From an uncultured Lachnospiraceae bacterium (GTDB lineage Bacteria > Bacillota > Clostridia > Lachnospirales > Lachnospiraceae): DNA of 54,504 nucleotides. Where the stretch lies: positions 1 through 54,504 of the forward strand of contig CAJTVL010000027.1 of assembly GCA_910579425.1 (NCBI GenBank), given 5' to 3'. A program made the translations under genes and the position numbers. Below are positions 8,484-17,431 of this stretch, piece after piece. Below the pieces are notes generated by a model. The model was not told where the DNA came from, searched no databases, and worked only from the letters and a program-made list of their open reading frames with translations. Position 1 is the first letter of the stretch. Each line of letters starts with the position of its first letter.

Positions 8484-10063
8484 TGAAAAAGTTTCTCAAA
8501 ATTCTCGGAGTTGTATTTTTGGTTCTGTTCGGCAGCTTCTGCGCATTGGTATTGGTATGCGCGGTAAAGCCGGAAGTGACTCAGGCCATAGCGGATTTTC
8601 TTTATCCGAACAGACAGTCGTCAGTCCAGGGGGAAGTCGGAGATTTGGGGCCGGAAGGTGAGAGCGCGTCCTACGCGGAGTTCGACGGGAAAAACCAGGT
8701 GGAGGAAACCTTTTCCCTGGGGGAGCCCGGCTGGGAGGAATGGGAAGGGGAAGAAAAAGCAGAAGCGGCAGCGGAAACGGAAGTAATAGCGGAAATCCCC
8801 AAAGCGGAAGGAATTGCGGAGAATATTAATCCGGAGTATATATCTCCACAAAGGTCCCGGATCCAGGTACCTTCCCAGGTAGCCGGCAAAAGCGGTTACC
8901 GGCAGATTGAGGATGAGGGCGGGGAGATTGAAGATGAGGAAGCCGGTCAGTTACAGAGTCAGCTTGGCTTTGGCTCCACCGGGGATGGACTTGTTTTTGA
9001 CGGCAATTATTATCCCTACTACGGGATGCTGGATGAGGCGGGAAAGCATCTTTACCGTCAGATTTATGCCAATGCAAATGATCTGATTCTGGCCTTTGCC
9101 CCCGTAGAGGAAGTGACCTCGCCCAGGCTGAGGACGGTTTTTGCGGCGGTTTACAATGACCACCCGGAGCTTTTCTGGCTGGAAACCGCTTATTACGGCA
9201 AGTACAGGAGGGATGGGATTTGCGTGGAGATTGATCTGCGCATGAACTATACGGCCCAGAACCTGGAAGAGTCAAAGGCGGTTTTCCAGGAGAGAGCCAA
9301 TGAGATCCTGGCTCAGGCAACGTCCCTTTCCGACAATTATGAGAAGGAAAAGCTCGTTCACGACATCCTGATTGACAGGATTACCTATAATATGGGAGCG
9401 GAGATGAATCAGAGCGCCTACAGCGCGCTGGTGAACGGGCAGACGGTGTGTGCCGGATACGCCAGGGCTTTTCAGTATCTGCTGCAGCAGCTTGGGATTC
9501 CCTGCTATTACTGTACCGGTTATGCCGGGGAAAGCCATGCATGGAATATCGTTTCCTTAGACGACGGTTATTACAATGTGGACGTCACCTGGGACGATAC
9601 GGAGGGCGGCAATTATGATTATTTCAATAAGACAGACCAGGACTACGCGGGCACCCATATGAGGCAGGAACTGTCGGTTTATCTTCCTCCCTGCGGAGGG
9701 AAGAAATACCGGAATTTGGAGCCTGGGAGCGGGGCAGACAATTCATCAGGGAATTTACGGGGGATGGAAGAAGCAGGATTTGACCAGGCAGATCTTCTTT
9801 CCAGTGTTTCGGAGTATTATGAGGACTGCCATGAGCAGGTGGCGGCAAATGGGCTGGGTGCTTACACTTTTTCCAGCGTGGTAGACGGAAAAGCGCTGGC
9901 GGAGGAGATTTATCAGTCCTATCGGCAAAATACGTACAGGCAGGGTTATATGGAGCAGGCCATGGAGGAGGTGGGAGCTCTCACCTGCACTATGGAGTTG
10001 GAATTTGAGCCTTTGAAAGAGGATAAATACCTTGTGACTCATACGGTCAATTTGAAGCAGTAA
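8483..10063 (+). CDS. Membrane-anchored transglutaminase-like protein
   Basis: A 526-aa protein with an N-terminal membrane anchor (residues 5-29, FLKILGVVFLVLFGSFCAL) and a long acidic, low-complexity linker (about 35-160). The C-terminal transglutaminase-like domain carries the triad: Cys323 in GQTVCAGYARAF, His352 in GESHAWNIV, and Asp near 366 in YNVDVTWDD. Such domains act outside the cell as peptidases or cross-linkers; the substrate is unknown. The domain is followed by about 130 residues without recognised motifs. It is coupled to the unknown gene before it. Confidence 0.85.
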   Translation: MKKFLKILGVVFLVLFGSFCALVLVCAVKPEVTQAIADFLYPNRQSSVQGEVGDLGPEGESASYAEFDGKNQVEETFSLGEPGWEEWEGEEKAEAAAETEVIAEIPKAEGIAENINPEYISPQRSRIQVPSQVAGKSGYRQIEDEGGEIEDEEAGQLQSQLGFGSTGDGLVFDGNYYPYYGMLDEAGKHLYRQIYANANDLILAFAPVEEVTSPRLRTVFAAVYNDHPELFWLETAYYGKYRRDGICVEIDLRMNYTAQNLEESKAVFQERANEILAQATSLSDNYEKEKLVHDILIDRITYNMGAEMNQSAYSALVNGQTVCAGYARAFQYLLQQLGIPCYYCTGYAGESHAWNIVSLDDGYYNVDVTWDDTEGGNYDYFNKTDQDYAGTHMRQELSVYLPPCGGKKYRNLEPGSGADNSSGNLRGMEEAGFDQADLLSSVSEYYEDCHEQVAANGLGAYTFSSVVDGKALAEEIYQSYRQNTYRQGYMEQAMEEVGALTCTMELEFEPLKEDKYLVTHTVNLKQ

Positions 10064-10105
10064 GCGGCTTTGGCAGTTAAGTTTGGAAAGGGGTATGGTA
10101 ATAAA

Positions 10106-10957
10106 ATGAAATTTACAAAAATGCATGGATGCGGCAATGACTACATTTACGTAGATGGGGCCCGGGAGCAGATTGAGCCGGAGAAAAAGCCGGAGTTGGC
10201 AAGGCGGCTCAGCGACCGGCATTTCGGAATCGGCGGGGACGGGGTGATCTTCATCAATCCTTCGGATCAGGCGGACTTTGAGATGGAAATGTACAATATG
10301 GACGGCTCCAGAGCCGAGATGTGCGGCAACGGTATCCGCTGTGTGGCGAAGTTTGTCTACGACAAAGGCCTTACGGAGAAAACATCTCTGAGTATTATCA
10401 GCTTTGGCAGGATAAGGTATCTGGATCTGACGGTTCAGGACGGAGAAGTATCGACTGTGAGGGTCAATATGGGTGCGCCCATTCTGAAAGCAGCCGACAT
10501 ACCAGTCGTTTCCCTGAAAGGGGAGAATGAGGACAGCGTGATAGGAGAAGAGATCGAAGTGGACGGCCGGATTTATCAGATGACATGCGTGTCGATGGGA
10601 AATCCCCATGCGGTTGTCTTTGTGGATGAGGTGTCAACTCTTCCCCTTGAAAAGATCGGCCCCTTGTTTGAAGGCCATGAGCGGTTTCCCAGGCGGGTCA
10701 ATACGGAATTTGTAAAGATTATTGACGAGGAAAATGTGGAGATGCGGGTATGGGAGAGGGGAACCGGGGAAACCTTAGCCTGCGGAACCGGGGCCTGTGC
10801 AACGGCGGTTGCCTGTGTCTTAAATGGTTTGACGAAAGAGCAGATTACTGTTAAACTGCTAGGGGGGAATCTGCAGATAAGATGGGATCAAAAGTCCAAT
10901 CTGGTCTATATGACCGGAAGCGCCGATACGGTGTTTGAGGGGGAAATTGACGTATAG
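10106..10957 (+). CDS. dapF: Diaminopimelate epimerase
   Basis: A 283-aa pyridoxal-independent epimerase that turns LL-diaminopimelate into the meso form for lysine and peptidoglycan. Both catalytic cysteines are present: Cys73 in EMCGNGIRC and Cys226 in LACGTGACA. The N-terminus KFTKMHGCGNDYI fits the family start. I chose the ATG at 10106 because GGAAAGGGG precedes it; frames further upstream add residues foreign to the family. It is followed 32 bp later by dapL, the enzyme giving its substrate, so the two form a lysine operon. Confidence 0.97.
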   Translation: MKFTKMHGCGNDYIYVDGAREQIEPEKKPELARRLSDRHFGIGGDGVIFINPSDQADFEMEMYNMDGSRAEMCGNGIRCVAKFVYDKGLTEKTSLSIISFGRIRYLDLTVQDGEVSTVRVNMGAPILKAADIPVVSLKGENEDSVIGEEIEVDGRIYQMTCVSMGNPHAVVFVDEVSTLPLEKIGPLFEGHERFPRRVNTEFVKIIDEENVEMRVWERGTGETLACGTGACATAVACVLNGLTKEQITVKLLGGNLQIRWDQKSNLVYMTGSADTVFEGEIDV

Positions 10958-10989
10958 GAGAGGATTCAAATAAATGAGGAGGAAATTCA

Positions 10990-12204
10990 ATGTTTAAGAT
11001 CAACGATAATTACTTAAAGCTTCCGGGGAGCTATCTTTTTTCTACCATAGGGAAAAAAGTAAACGCCTATGCGGCGGCGCACCCGGACAAAAAGATCATT
11101 CGCCTGGGGATCGGAGACGTGACCCAGCCTCTGGCTCCGGCCATCATCTCTGCTCTGCACGGGGCAGTGGATGAGATGGGAAAGGCGGAAACCTTTAAAG
11201 GCTACGCCCCTGAACTGGGCTATGAATTTTTGAGGACAGCCATTGCGGACAACGATTATAAGGCCCGGGGATGCGACATCGGCGCGGACGAGATTTTCAT
11301 ATCCGACGGGGCAAAGTGCGATTCCGGAAATATCCAGGAGATTTTCAGTGTGGATAATAAGATCGCAGTGTGTGACCCGGTTTATCCCGTGTATGTGGAT
11401 ACCAATGTGATGGCGGGAAGAACCGGCGTCTATGACAGTGCCAGTGAGACCTGGAGCGATGTGATCTACATGCCTTGTCTGGAGGAAAACGGCTTTGCAC
11501 CCCAGCTTCCGGAGAAGACGCCTGACTTGATTTACCTGTGCTTTCCCAATAATCCCACCGGTTCCACCATCACCAAAGCGCAGCTCCAGGAGTGGGTGGA
11601 TTATGCCAACAGGGTAGGAGCGGTGATCATTTATGACGCAGCCTATGAAGCCTATATTTCCGAGGCGGATGTGCCTCATTCTATTTACCAGTGCGAGGGA
11701 GCAAGAACCTGCGCCATTGAGCTCCGTTCCTTTTCCAAAAATGCCGGATTTACAGGAGTACGTCTGGGATTTACCGTAATTCCAAAGGATTTGAAATGCG
11801 GGGACGTTTCGCTTCATGCCCTCTGGGCAAGGCGGCACGGCACGAAGTACAACGGCGCCCCCTATATCGTACAGCGGGCAGGGGCTGCCGTCTATTCGGA
11901 GGAAGGAAAGGCTCAGCTAAAGCAGCAGGTGTCCTATTATATGAACAATGCCAAATATATTCTGGAAGGCCTTAAGGAAGCGGGCTACAGTGTATCAGGC
12001 GGAGTGAACGCCCCTTACATCTGGCTGAAAGCGCCGAAAGGCATGACAAGCTGGGAATTCTTCGACTATCTTCTGGAAAAGGCAAACGTGGTGGGAACGC
12101 CGGGCAGCGGCTTTGGCCCCAGCGGAGAGACATACTTCAGGCTGACGGCCTTTGGAAGCTATGAAAATACCGTGGAGGCAGTGGACAGGATCAGGGCTTT
12201 ATAA
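10990..12204 (+). CDS. dapL: LL-diaminopimelate aminotransferase
   Basis: A 404-aa fold-type I PLP aminotransferase that converts tetrahydrodipicolinate directly to LL-diaminopimelate, bypassing the succinylase or acetylase routes. Seen: YLKLPGSYLFSTIGKKV at the start, FPNNPTGSTITK, YDAAYEAYI, and the PLP-lysine segment LRSFSKNAGFTGVRLGF. The length is normal. GAGGAGGAAATTCA precedes the ATG. With dapF this defines the DapL branch of lysine synthesis, common in Clostridia. A terminator follows at 12232. Confidence 0.97.
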   Translation: MFKINDNYLKLPGSYLFSTIGKKVNAYAAAHPDKKIIRLGIGDVTQPLAPAIISALHGAVDEMGKAETFKGYAPELGYEFLRTAIADNDYKARGCDIGADEIFISDGAKCDSGNIQEIFSVDNKIAVCDPVYPVYVDTNVMAGRTGVYDSASETWSDVIYMPCLEENGFAPQLPEKTPDLIYLCFPNNPTGSTITKAQLQEWVDYANRVGAVIIYDAAYEAYISEADVPHSIYQCEGARTCAIELRSFSKNAGFTGVRLGFTVIPKDLKCGDVSLHALWARRHGTKYNGAPYIVQRAGAAVYSEEGKAQLKQQVSYYMNNAKYILEGLKEAGYSVSGGVNAPYIWLKAPKGMTSWEFFDYLLEKANVVGTPGSGFGPSGETYFRLTAFGSYENTVEAVDRIRAL

Positions 12205-12231
12205 ACAACGGGTGTCAGGTACCCTTATGTT

Positions 12232-12268
12232 AAAAAGAGGAGTTGGACGAAAGCCAGCTCCTTTTGAT
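12232..12268 (+). terminator. Terminator after dapF-dapL
   Basis: AGGAGTTGG and CCAGCTCCT pair across a 7-base loop (one G-U pair) and end in CCTTTTGATT, with a matching A-run in front. This fits an intrinsic terminator 28 bp after the dapL stop. Confidence 0.7.
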
Positions 12269-12363
12269 TAAGATAAGGATATATTCTAAAGCGTGCTGTT
12301 GGTTGTTTACATTACCATAAAAAATACGGTGTCAAACGTATCACAGAAGAAAGGAGGAGGGGA

Positions 12364-12894
12364 GTGGAAGAGCGGCAGTTTGAAGAAGCCATGGCGCGGA
12401 TGGTCCAGGGGGATCAGAGCGCCCTTAAGGAGATTTACGAAAGCTATGTGGGATATATCTACCGAATTATTTATGAAGTGCTGCGGAATAAGGAAAATGC
12501 GGAAGATGTGACCAGTGAGTTTTTTATCCGGTTATGGAATAAAGCGGAGCAGTTTAGGCCTGGGAGCGGACATAAAGGATATATGGCAGCCATGGCCAGG
12601 AACATGGCGGTTGACTTTTTGCGGAAGTACCGGCGGGAGGAGCTGACGGAGCTTATGGAGGATTTAGGCCGGACCGGGGAGGACTTGGGGACGGAGCAGG
12701 AGGTACTTGGGGATATGTCGGTGAGCCAGGCCCTCGATACATTAAAACCGTCGGAGCGCCAGATTGTCAGTTTAAAGGTATTGGGGGAGCTTACCTTTAA
12801 GGAGATCGCCCAATATATGAAGATCCCTATGGGAACGGTTACGTGGAAATATCAGAACGCAATTAAAAAGTTAAGGAGGTGTGGATATGAGTAA
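12364..12894 (+). CDS. ECF-type RNA polymerase sigma factor
   Basis: A 176-aa sigma-70 family protein with only regions 2 and 4. Region 2 is about residues 18-60 (LRNKENAEDVTSEFFIRLWN). Region 4 is about 118-170 (LKPSERQIVSLKVLGELTFK then GTVTWKYQNAIKKL). The start is GTG at 12364 after an AGGAGG. Its 3' end overlaps the next gene by 8 bp, and that gene has one membrane segment, so this is probably a sigma/anti-sigma pair that responds to an envelope signal. The regulon is unknown. Confidence 0.93.
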   Translation: MEERQFEEAMARMVQGDQSALKEIYESYVGYIYRIIYEVLRNKENAEDVTSEFFIRLWNKAEQFRPGSGHKGYMAAMARNMAVDFLRKYRREELTELMEDLGRTGEDLGTEQEVLGDMSVSQALDTLKPSERQIVSLKVLGELTFKEIAQYMKIPMGTVTWKYQNAIKKLRRCGYE

Positions 12895-13804
12895 AGATTT
12901 TGAACAGGCATACAGAGAACTGGCCGAGCGCGAAATCCCCGATTTGTGGGACAGAATCGAAGCCGGGCTTGAAAGTAAATCCACACCGGAAGATGGGAAA
13001 GAAAAAATTGAAGATGTAAGGAATGATATAAGAGATGACATAGAAGCAGGGGAAGTGTCTTCCCGGATGCCGGAAAAGAAAAAAGGAAAAAGGTTTCCTG
13101 TGAGCAGATATTCAAAAATGGCAGCAGCGGCGGTTTGCGTGGCAGTGGTGCTTCCGGCAGCAGTCTTTCTTTTCAGGACAGGGGCAGGCGGTTTGGGATA
13201 TGAAAGTGCTTCGGGAACAGAGGGAATAGAGGACATTGATATGGCGGCTGCCGCCAGCGGAGAGACGGGGTTTGCAGAGGCCGAAGCAGCGGATGCACCG
13301 GCTGAGGAAGAGGCAGAAGATGCGCCTGCAGAGGCAGCGGCAGATGATGTAGCAGATTCGGCAGCAGGTCAAACGACGGAATGTGCGGATGAGGCAGCAG
13401 AGGAGGAGATGGATGCCGGGGCCGGAAGTCCGCTGCAAGATCAAAGCGACAGCTTATCCGCCCAGAAGCAGGAAGCTGCCATGATGGGCTCCAGGGAAGA
13501 AGGCAGCGGCAATTTATCCTCAGAGGCAGCGGAGGGGACTGTCTTTGAGCATGTGGAGATCATGGTGACGGAGGAGGAAAATGATTTTGAAAAGACGGAC
13601 GGGAGCTTTCCGGGAACCTTCTATATGGTTACGGTGCAGAGGGATGCGGCCGGAGGATTGAAGGAGGGACAAGAGCTGGTGGTGGAGTTGCCTGCCTATT
13701 ACTCCTTTGTACTGGCGAAGGACAGCGTTTATGAGGTGGATTTGATTTTTCAGGAAGACGGGACTTATTTGCTGGAGGGGTATCACCGGCAGGTTGGGGA
13801 GTAA
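12887..13804 (+). CDS. Putative membrane anti-sigma factor
   Basis: A 305-aa protein with a short cytoplasmic part (residues 1-75, including REIPDLWDRIEAGLES as in many clostridial anti-sigma factors). One membrane helix lies around residues 76-98 (MAAAAVCVAVVLPAAVFLF), then a very acidic Ala/Glu-rich linker (about 110-210) and a small extracellular domain. AAGGAGG lies seven bases before the ATG at 12887, so the alternative GTG at 12881 is less likely. The overlap with the ECF sigma gene points to its partner role, but no classical zinc motif (HxxxCxxC) is seen, so the call rests on context and topology. Confidence 0.72.
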   Translation: MSKDFEQAYRELAEREIPDLWDRIEAGLESKSTPEDGKEKIEDVRNDIRDDIEAGEVSSRMPEKKKGKRFPVSRYSKMAAAAVCVAVVLPAAVFLFRTGAGGLGYESASGTEGIEDIDMAAAASGETGFAEAEAADAPAEEEAEDAPAEAAADDVADSAAGQTTECADEAAEEEMDAGAGSPLQDQSDSLSAQKQEAAMMGSREEGSGNLSSEAAEGTVFEHVEIMVTEEENDFEKTDGSFPGTFYMVTVQRDAAGGLKEGQELVVELPAYYSFVLAKDSVYEVDLIFQEDGTYLLEGYHRQVGE

Positions 13805-13892
13805 AAGGGCGAGAATTTGCGTCACAGAGACTGCAGAGATTATTCTGCGGGCAAAGCAATGATACACAAAGAAACGAAATAGGTTTAATGCA

Positions 13893-13930
13893 GCAAAAAC
13901 GCTCGGCCATCAAAGGCTGGGCGTTTTTGC
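13893..13930 (+). terminator. Strong terminator after the sigma/anti-sigma operon
   Basis: GCAAAAACGCTCGGCC and GGCTGGGCGTTTTTGC pair across ATCAAA. A GC-rich stem flanked by A- and T-runs works in both directions in principle. It lies 89 bp after the anti-sigma stop. Confidence 0.9.
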
Positions 13931-13969
13931 TTCCACCCACTTCCGAAAAGGAAATCCGACTATGTTTTA

Positions 13970-13998
13970 TTGCTTTTAAAGGTTGGAGCGGATATACT
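13970..13998 (+). promoter_or_regulatory. Promoter of the three-gene nuclease-type operon
   Basis: TTGCTT (13970-13975) and TATACT (13993-13998) with a 17-bp spacer lie just after a strong terminator and 60 bp before the first gene. This shows that the short 157-aa nuclease gene starts a transcription unit of its own. Confidence 0.65.
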
Positions 13999-14057
13999 AT
14001 AGTTAAGAAGAATATTTGAGGTAACAGAACGGAAGGGATAGAAGGAGAGCTGATACA

Positions 14058-14531
14058 ATGGCGAGGGCGATAGGTAAGAATGCCATCTGGAGCCTGCTGC
14101 TGGCTGATGTAAAAGCAATGAATCTGTATATGAATCAAGTGTCTGCGGAGATATTCAGCAGCTTTGATACAGGAAACAAACCATCCGAAAGAGCGCCGGA
14201 GAGGTTTTACCACGGATTTGTGTTGGGACTGATGGTGGAGCTTGTTGATAAATATGTAATTACTTCAAACCGTGAGAGCGGATTTGGAAGGTATGACATT
14301 ATGCCGGAACCAAGAAATACGGAGAATGATGGGATTATCATAGAGTTTAAAGTGCAGGATGAAGAGGAAAAGGAGCTGTCCGATACGGTGCGGGAGGCGC
14401 TGCGGCAGATAGAGGAGAAAGGCTGTCAGGCCAATCTGACAGCGAAGGGGATACCAAAGGAGCGCATACGGAAGTACGGGTTTGCGTTTTGCGGGAAGAG
14501 GGTGTTGATTGGCACAGTCCGCGTGACGTAG
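14058..14531 (+). CDS. Stand-alone PD-(D/E)XK nuclease domain protein
   Basis: A 157-aa protein that matches only the C-terminal nuclease part of the AAA-ATPase_like/PDDEXK_9 fusion proteins. It shows PERFYHGFVLGLMVEL, then GFGRYDIMPEP and GIIIEFKVQDEEE, which supply the D ... E-x-K core. The ATPase half is absent. It may be a truncated remnant, but AGGAGA sits before the ATG and a good promoter lies upstream (13970-13998), so expression as a single-domain protein is plausible. It is followed by a Uma2 gene and a full-length AAA/PDDEXK gene in the same direction. Function unknown. Confidence 0.7.
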   Translation: MARAIGKNAIWSLLLADVKAMNLYMNQVSAEIFSSFDTGNKPSERAPERFYHGFVLGLMVELVDKYVITSNRESGFGRYDIMPEPRNTENDGIIIEFKVQDEEEKELSDTVREALRQIEEKGCQANLTAKGIPKERIRKYGFAFCGKRVLIGTVRVT

Positions 14532-14583
14532 GAAACCAGGGAAACTTCAACATAGAAACCAATATCAGACAGGAGGAATGATT

Positions 14584-15159
14584 ATGGCATTACCGGCAGA
14601 AGAGGTCGGATACACGTTTGCAGATCTTCTCTCATGGGACGAGAAAGAACGGATTGAAATCATAGACGGAGAGGCGTTTATGATGGCAACGCCGTCCAGG
14701 ATTCATCAGGCAATCAGTATGGAGCTTTCCCGGCAGCTTGCAAACTTTCTGGAAGGAAAGCAGTGCAGGGTCTACCCTGCCCCCTTTGGCGTTCGGCTGT
14801 TCGAGCAGGACAAAGACAGTCCGGAGGATGTGGACACGTTGGTGGAGCCGGACATTTCGGTGGTATGCGACAGGAGCAAGCTGGACAAGTATGGGTGTAA
14901 GGGAGCGCCGGATTTGATTATTGAAATTCTTTCTCCCTCTACACAGCGGCACGACCAGCTTGTGAAGCTGAATCTGTACCAAAGGGCGGGGGTCCGGGAA
15001 TACTGGATTGTTGACCCGGAGAATAAGACAGTCCGTGTCATGGTTCAGGATGCCAATGGACGCCTTTGGCCTCACGAAATTTATAAACAGGAGGATATTG
15101 CGAAGGTGGGTGTGCTTGACGGGTGTTTTATTGAATTGAGCAAAGTATTTTCCGAATAA
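14584..15159 (+). CDS. Uma2-family (DUF820) putative nuclease
   Basis: A 191-aa protein of the Uma2 family, a PD-(D/E)XK fold group of unknown role that is expanded in cyanobacteria and some Clostridia. Family marks: YTFADLLSWDEKERIEIIDG, VEPDISVVCD, APDLIIEILSPSTQRHD and REYWIVDPENKTV. The acidic residues in DISVV and EILSPS are the likely metal ligands. AGGAGG lies seven bases before the ATG at 14584; the ATG at 14578 is too close to it. It is the middle gene of a co-directional set, 52 bp after the nuclease domain gene and 17 bp before the AAA gene. Confidence 0.9.
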   Translation: MALPAEEVGYTFADLLSWDEKERIEIIDGEAFMMATPSRIHQAISMELSRQLANFLEGKQCRVYPAPFGVRLFEQDKDSPEDVDTLVEPDISVVCDRSKLDKYGCKGAPDLIIEILSPSTQRHDQLVKLNLYQRAGVREYWIVDPENKTVRVMVQDANGRLWPHEIYKQEDIAKVGVLDGCFIELSKVFSE

Positions 15160-15176
15160 ACAGGGGGGAATCTTTT

Positions 15177-16754
15177 ATGGGGATTTATGTGAATCCGGGA
15201 AATAAGGGGTTTTGGGAATCTGTTCACTCCGAAATTTATGTGGATAAGACAGGATTGATTGCAAATACGAATAAATACATTAATACAGAGCAGAAGTTTA
15301 TCTGCGTCAGCAGGCCGCGCCGTTTTGGGAAATCCATGGCGCTTAAGATGCTTGCCGCTTATTATAGCCGCGGCTGCGATTCAAGGGAGCTGTTTGCGGG
15401 ATTGAAAATAGAAGGCGACGAAACCTTTGGAAAGCATTTGAATCAATATGATGTGATTTATCTGAATATGCAGCAGTTCCTGTTCAGGGCAAGGGAACGG
15501 GATGCGGTGGAATACCTGGAACAGGCGGTGATTGAGGAACTTCGGGAAGCTTATGGGGATTTTATTCCGGGAGAAGTTTCCGTCCTGTCGGCAGCACTTG
15601 AGAAAATATATGTCAAAGGGGATAAGCAGTTTATTTTTCTGATTGACGAATGGGATTGTGTGATGCGCGAGAAGCAGGAGGACGAGGCGGCACAGAAACA
15701 GTATCTTGATTTCCTTCGGGATCTTCTTAAAGATCAGCCCTATGTGGCCTTTGCCTATATGACGGGCATCCTGCCTGTCAAGAAATACGGGATGCATTCC
15801 GCGCTGAATATGTTCCGGGAGTTTTCCATGGTGAATCAAAGAAACCTGGAGGAATATACGGGCTTTACGGAAGATGAGGTAAAAGAGCTGTGCGGACGGT
15901 ATGGAATGGATTTTGTAGAAGCCAGTAGCTGGTATGACGGATATGTGTTTAAAAAGTATAAACATATTTACAATCCCAAGTCGATGGTGGAAGCAATGAG
16001 CTGTCACGATTTTTCAAACTACTGGACATCGACAGAGACCTATGAGGCGCTGAAGATTTATATCGATCTGGATTTTGACGGGCTGCGCGGGGATATTGTA
16101 CAGATGCTTGGCGGCGGGCGCGTCAGGGTCAATACGCGGAGCTTTCAGAACGATATGAAGAATTTCAGAATAAAAGATGATGTGCTCACGCTGCTGATTC
16201 ATTTAGGGTATCTGGCCTATGATTCCATGGAAGAGGAGGCATTTATCCCCAATAAGGAAATTGCCGGGGAGTTTGAAAACGCCATGGGAGTGAGCGGGTG
16301 GCCGGAAATTGTGCGTGTTTTGAAAGCATCGGAGAAGCTTTTGGAGGATACGTTGAATGGCGATGCGGACAGGGTTGCCGAAGGGCTTGACAGGGCGCAC
16401 TCTGAGGTGGCGTCGATTCTGACTTATAATGATGAAAATTCCCTTGGCTGTGCGGTTGGCCTGGCGTATTATAGTGCAAGGAAATATTACAGACTTATAC
16501 GGGAGTTTCCCTCCGGGAAGGGATTTGCCGATATTGTATTTCTGCCGTTGCCCCATGCCGGTAAGCCAGCCATGGTGGTGGAACTGAAATATAAGAAAAC
16601 GGCCAGCGCGGCTTTGAAGCAGATGAAAGAAAGGCGGTACGTACAGGCGTTTGAGGGTTACAGTGGTGAGGTATTGCTGGTCGCTGTAAGTTATGATAAG
16701 GAAAGCAAAAATAAGCCGCATAGCTGTGTGATCGAGAGGGTGCAGATGATATAG
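15177..16754 (+). CDS. AAA-ATPase-like / PD-(D/E)XK nuclease fusion protein
   Basis: A 525-aa relative of the protein at 2467-4155. N-terminal VNPGNKGFWESV and YVDKTGLI; P-loop SRPRRFGKSMALKML near residue 43; Walker B FIFLIDEWDCVM near 150; then a winged-helix-like middle. The C-terminal nuclease core is GFADIVF ... AMVVELKYKK near 445-465. The ATG follows GGGGGGAATC. It ends a three-gene set with the Uma2 gene 17 bp before it. The ATPase-nuclease pairing is seen; what it acts on is not known. Confidence 0.9.
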   Translation: MGIYVNPGNKGFWESVHSEIYVDKTGLIANTNKYINTEQKFICVSRPRRFGKSMALKMLAAYYSRGCDSRELFAGLKIEGDETFGKHLNQYDVIYLNMQQFLFRARERDAVEYLEQAVIEELREAYGDFIPGEVSVLSAALEKIYVKGDKQFIFLIDEWDCVMREKQEDEAAQKQYLDFLRDLLKDQPYVAFAYMTGILPVKKYGMHSALNMFREFSMVNQRNLEEYTGFTEDEVKELCGRYGMDFVEASSWYDGYVFKKYKHIYNPKSMVEAMSCHDFSNYWTSTETYEALKIYIDLDFDGLRGDIVQMLGGGRVRVNTRSFQNDMKNFRIKDDVLTLLIHLGYLAYDSMEEEAFIPNKEIAGEFENAMGVSGWPEIVRVLKASEKLLEDTLNGDADRVAEGLDRAHSEVASILTYNDENSLGCAVGLAYYSARKYYRLIREFPSGKGFADIVFLPLPHAGKPAMVVELKYKKTASAALKQMKERRYVQAFEGYSGEVLLVAVSYDKESKNKPHSCVIERVQMI

Positions 16755-16835
16755 AAAAAGCATAGCGATCCATAAGGTGGTATGATAAGTACCTAAATCC
16801 ACTGTCTCAAAAGAAAACGGGAAGGATAAAACAAA

Positions 16836-17431
16836 ATGAAAGCAATTATAACAGATTTGGACAGAACCCTGCTCCGCACAGACAAGACGGTATCGGAATA
16901 TACCCGTACCATACTGAAAAAGTGCCGTGACAGGGGAATTGTCCTTATGGCAGCCACCGCCCGATCGCGGAATGGAATGCAGTGGTATTTGACAGATTTC
17001 CGGCACTGCCTACGGAAGGTATCCTATATAAGATACTGCTTAGCGGCAAAAAAGGCGATATACGGCAGGAAGTCCAAAGGGCTCTGACGGCGGATACCTA
17101 TATGACGGTGGCAGAGGGTAAATTAATTCAGATTATGAGCAATGCGGCTACCAAATGGAATGGGATCAAAGCCATGCTTAAGGCTGTGGGTGTGGAGCCA
17201 GAGGAGGCAGTGTATTTTGGTGACGATCATGACGATATAGAACCCCTGAAAAAGTGCGGTGTGGGCGTTGCCGTTGCCAATGGAATAAAAGAGGCGCTTG
17301 ACGCGGCAGATTTTGTCACGGAAACGAATGACAGGGACGGCGTTGCCAGATACATTGAAAATATTATTTTGCATCACTGCCCCTCTCAGTCTCATAAATC
17401 TCCCGCACCTGCCTGCGGCAGCGCCAAATAG
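16836..17431 (+). pseudogene. HAD-IIB (Cof-type) phosphatase, internal deletion and frameshift
   Basis: The first frame (16836-17087) has the HAD motif I MKAIITDLDRTLLRTDKT and motif II region VLMAATARS. Right after it, near 16965, the cap domain is missing. The match resumes in another frame (16982-17431) with the end of the cap, the motif III lysine region KWNGIKAMLKAVG and motif IV VYFGDDHDDIE. So the gene lost most of its cap domain and its frame. Its natural end lies near 17377; the frame now runs 68 bp into the convergent MFS gene. It is not expected to be active. Confidence 0.85.

Noticed and set aside
9755..10609. 284-codon minus frame across the transglutaminase/dapF junction
   Set aside because: It overlaps two well supported genes and has His/Pro-rich antisense composition.
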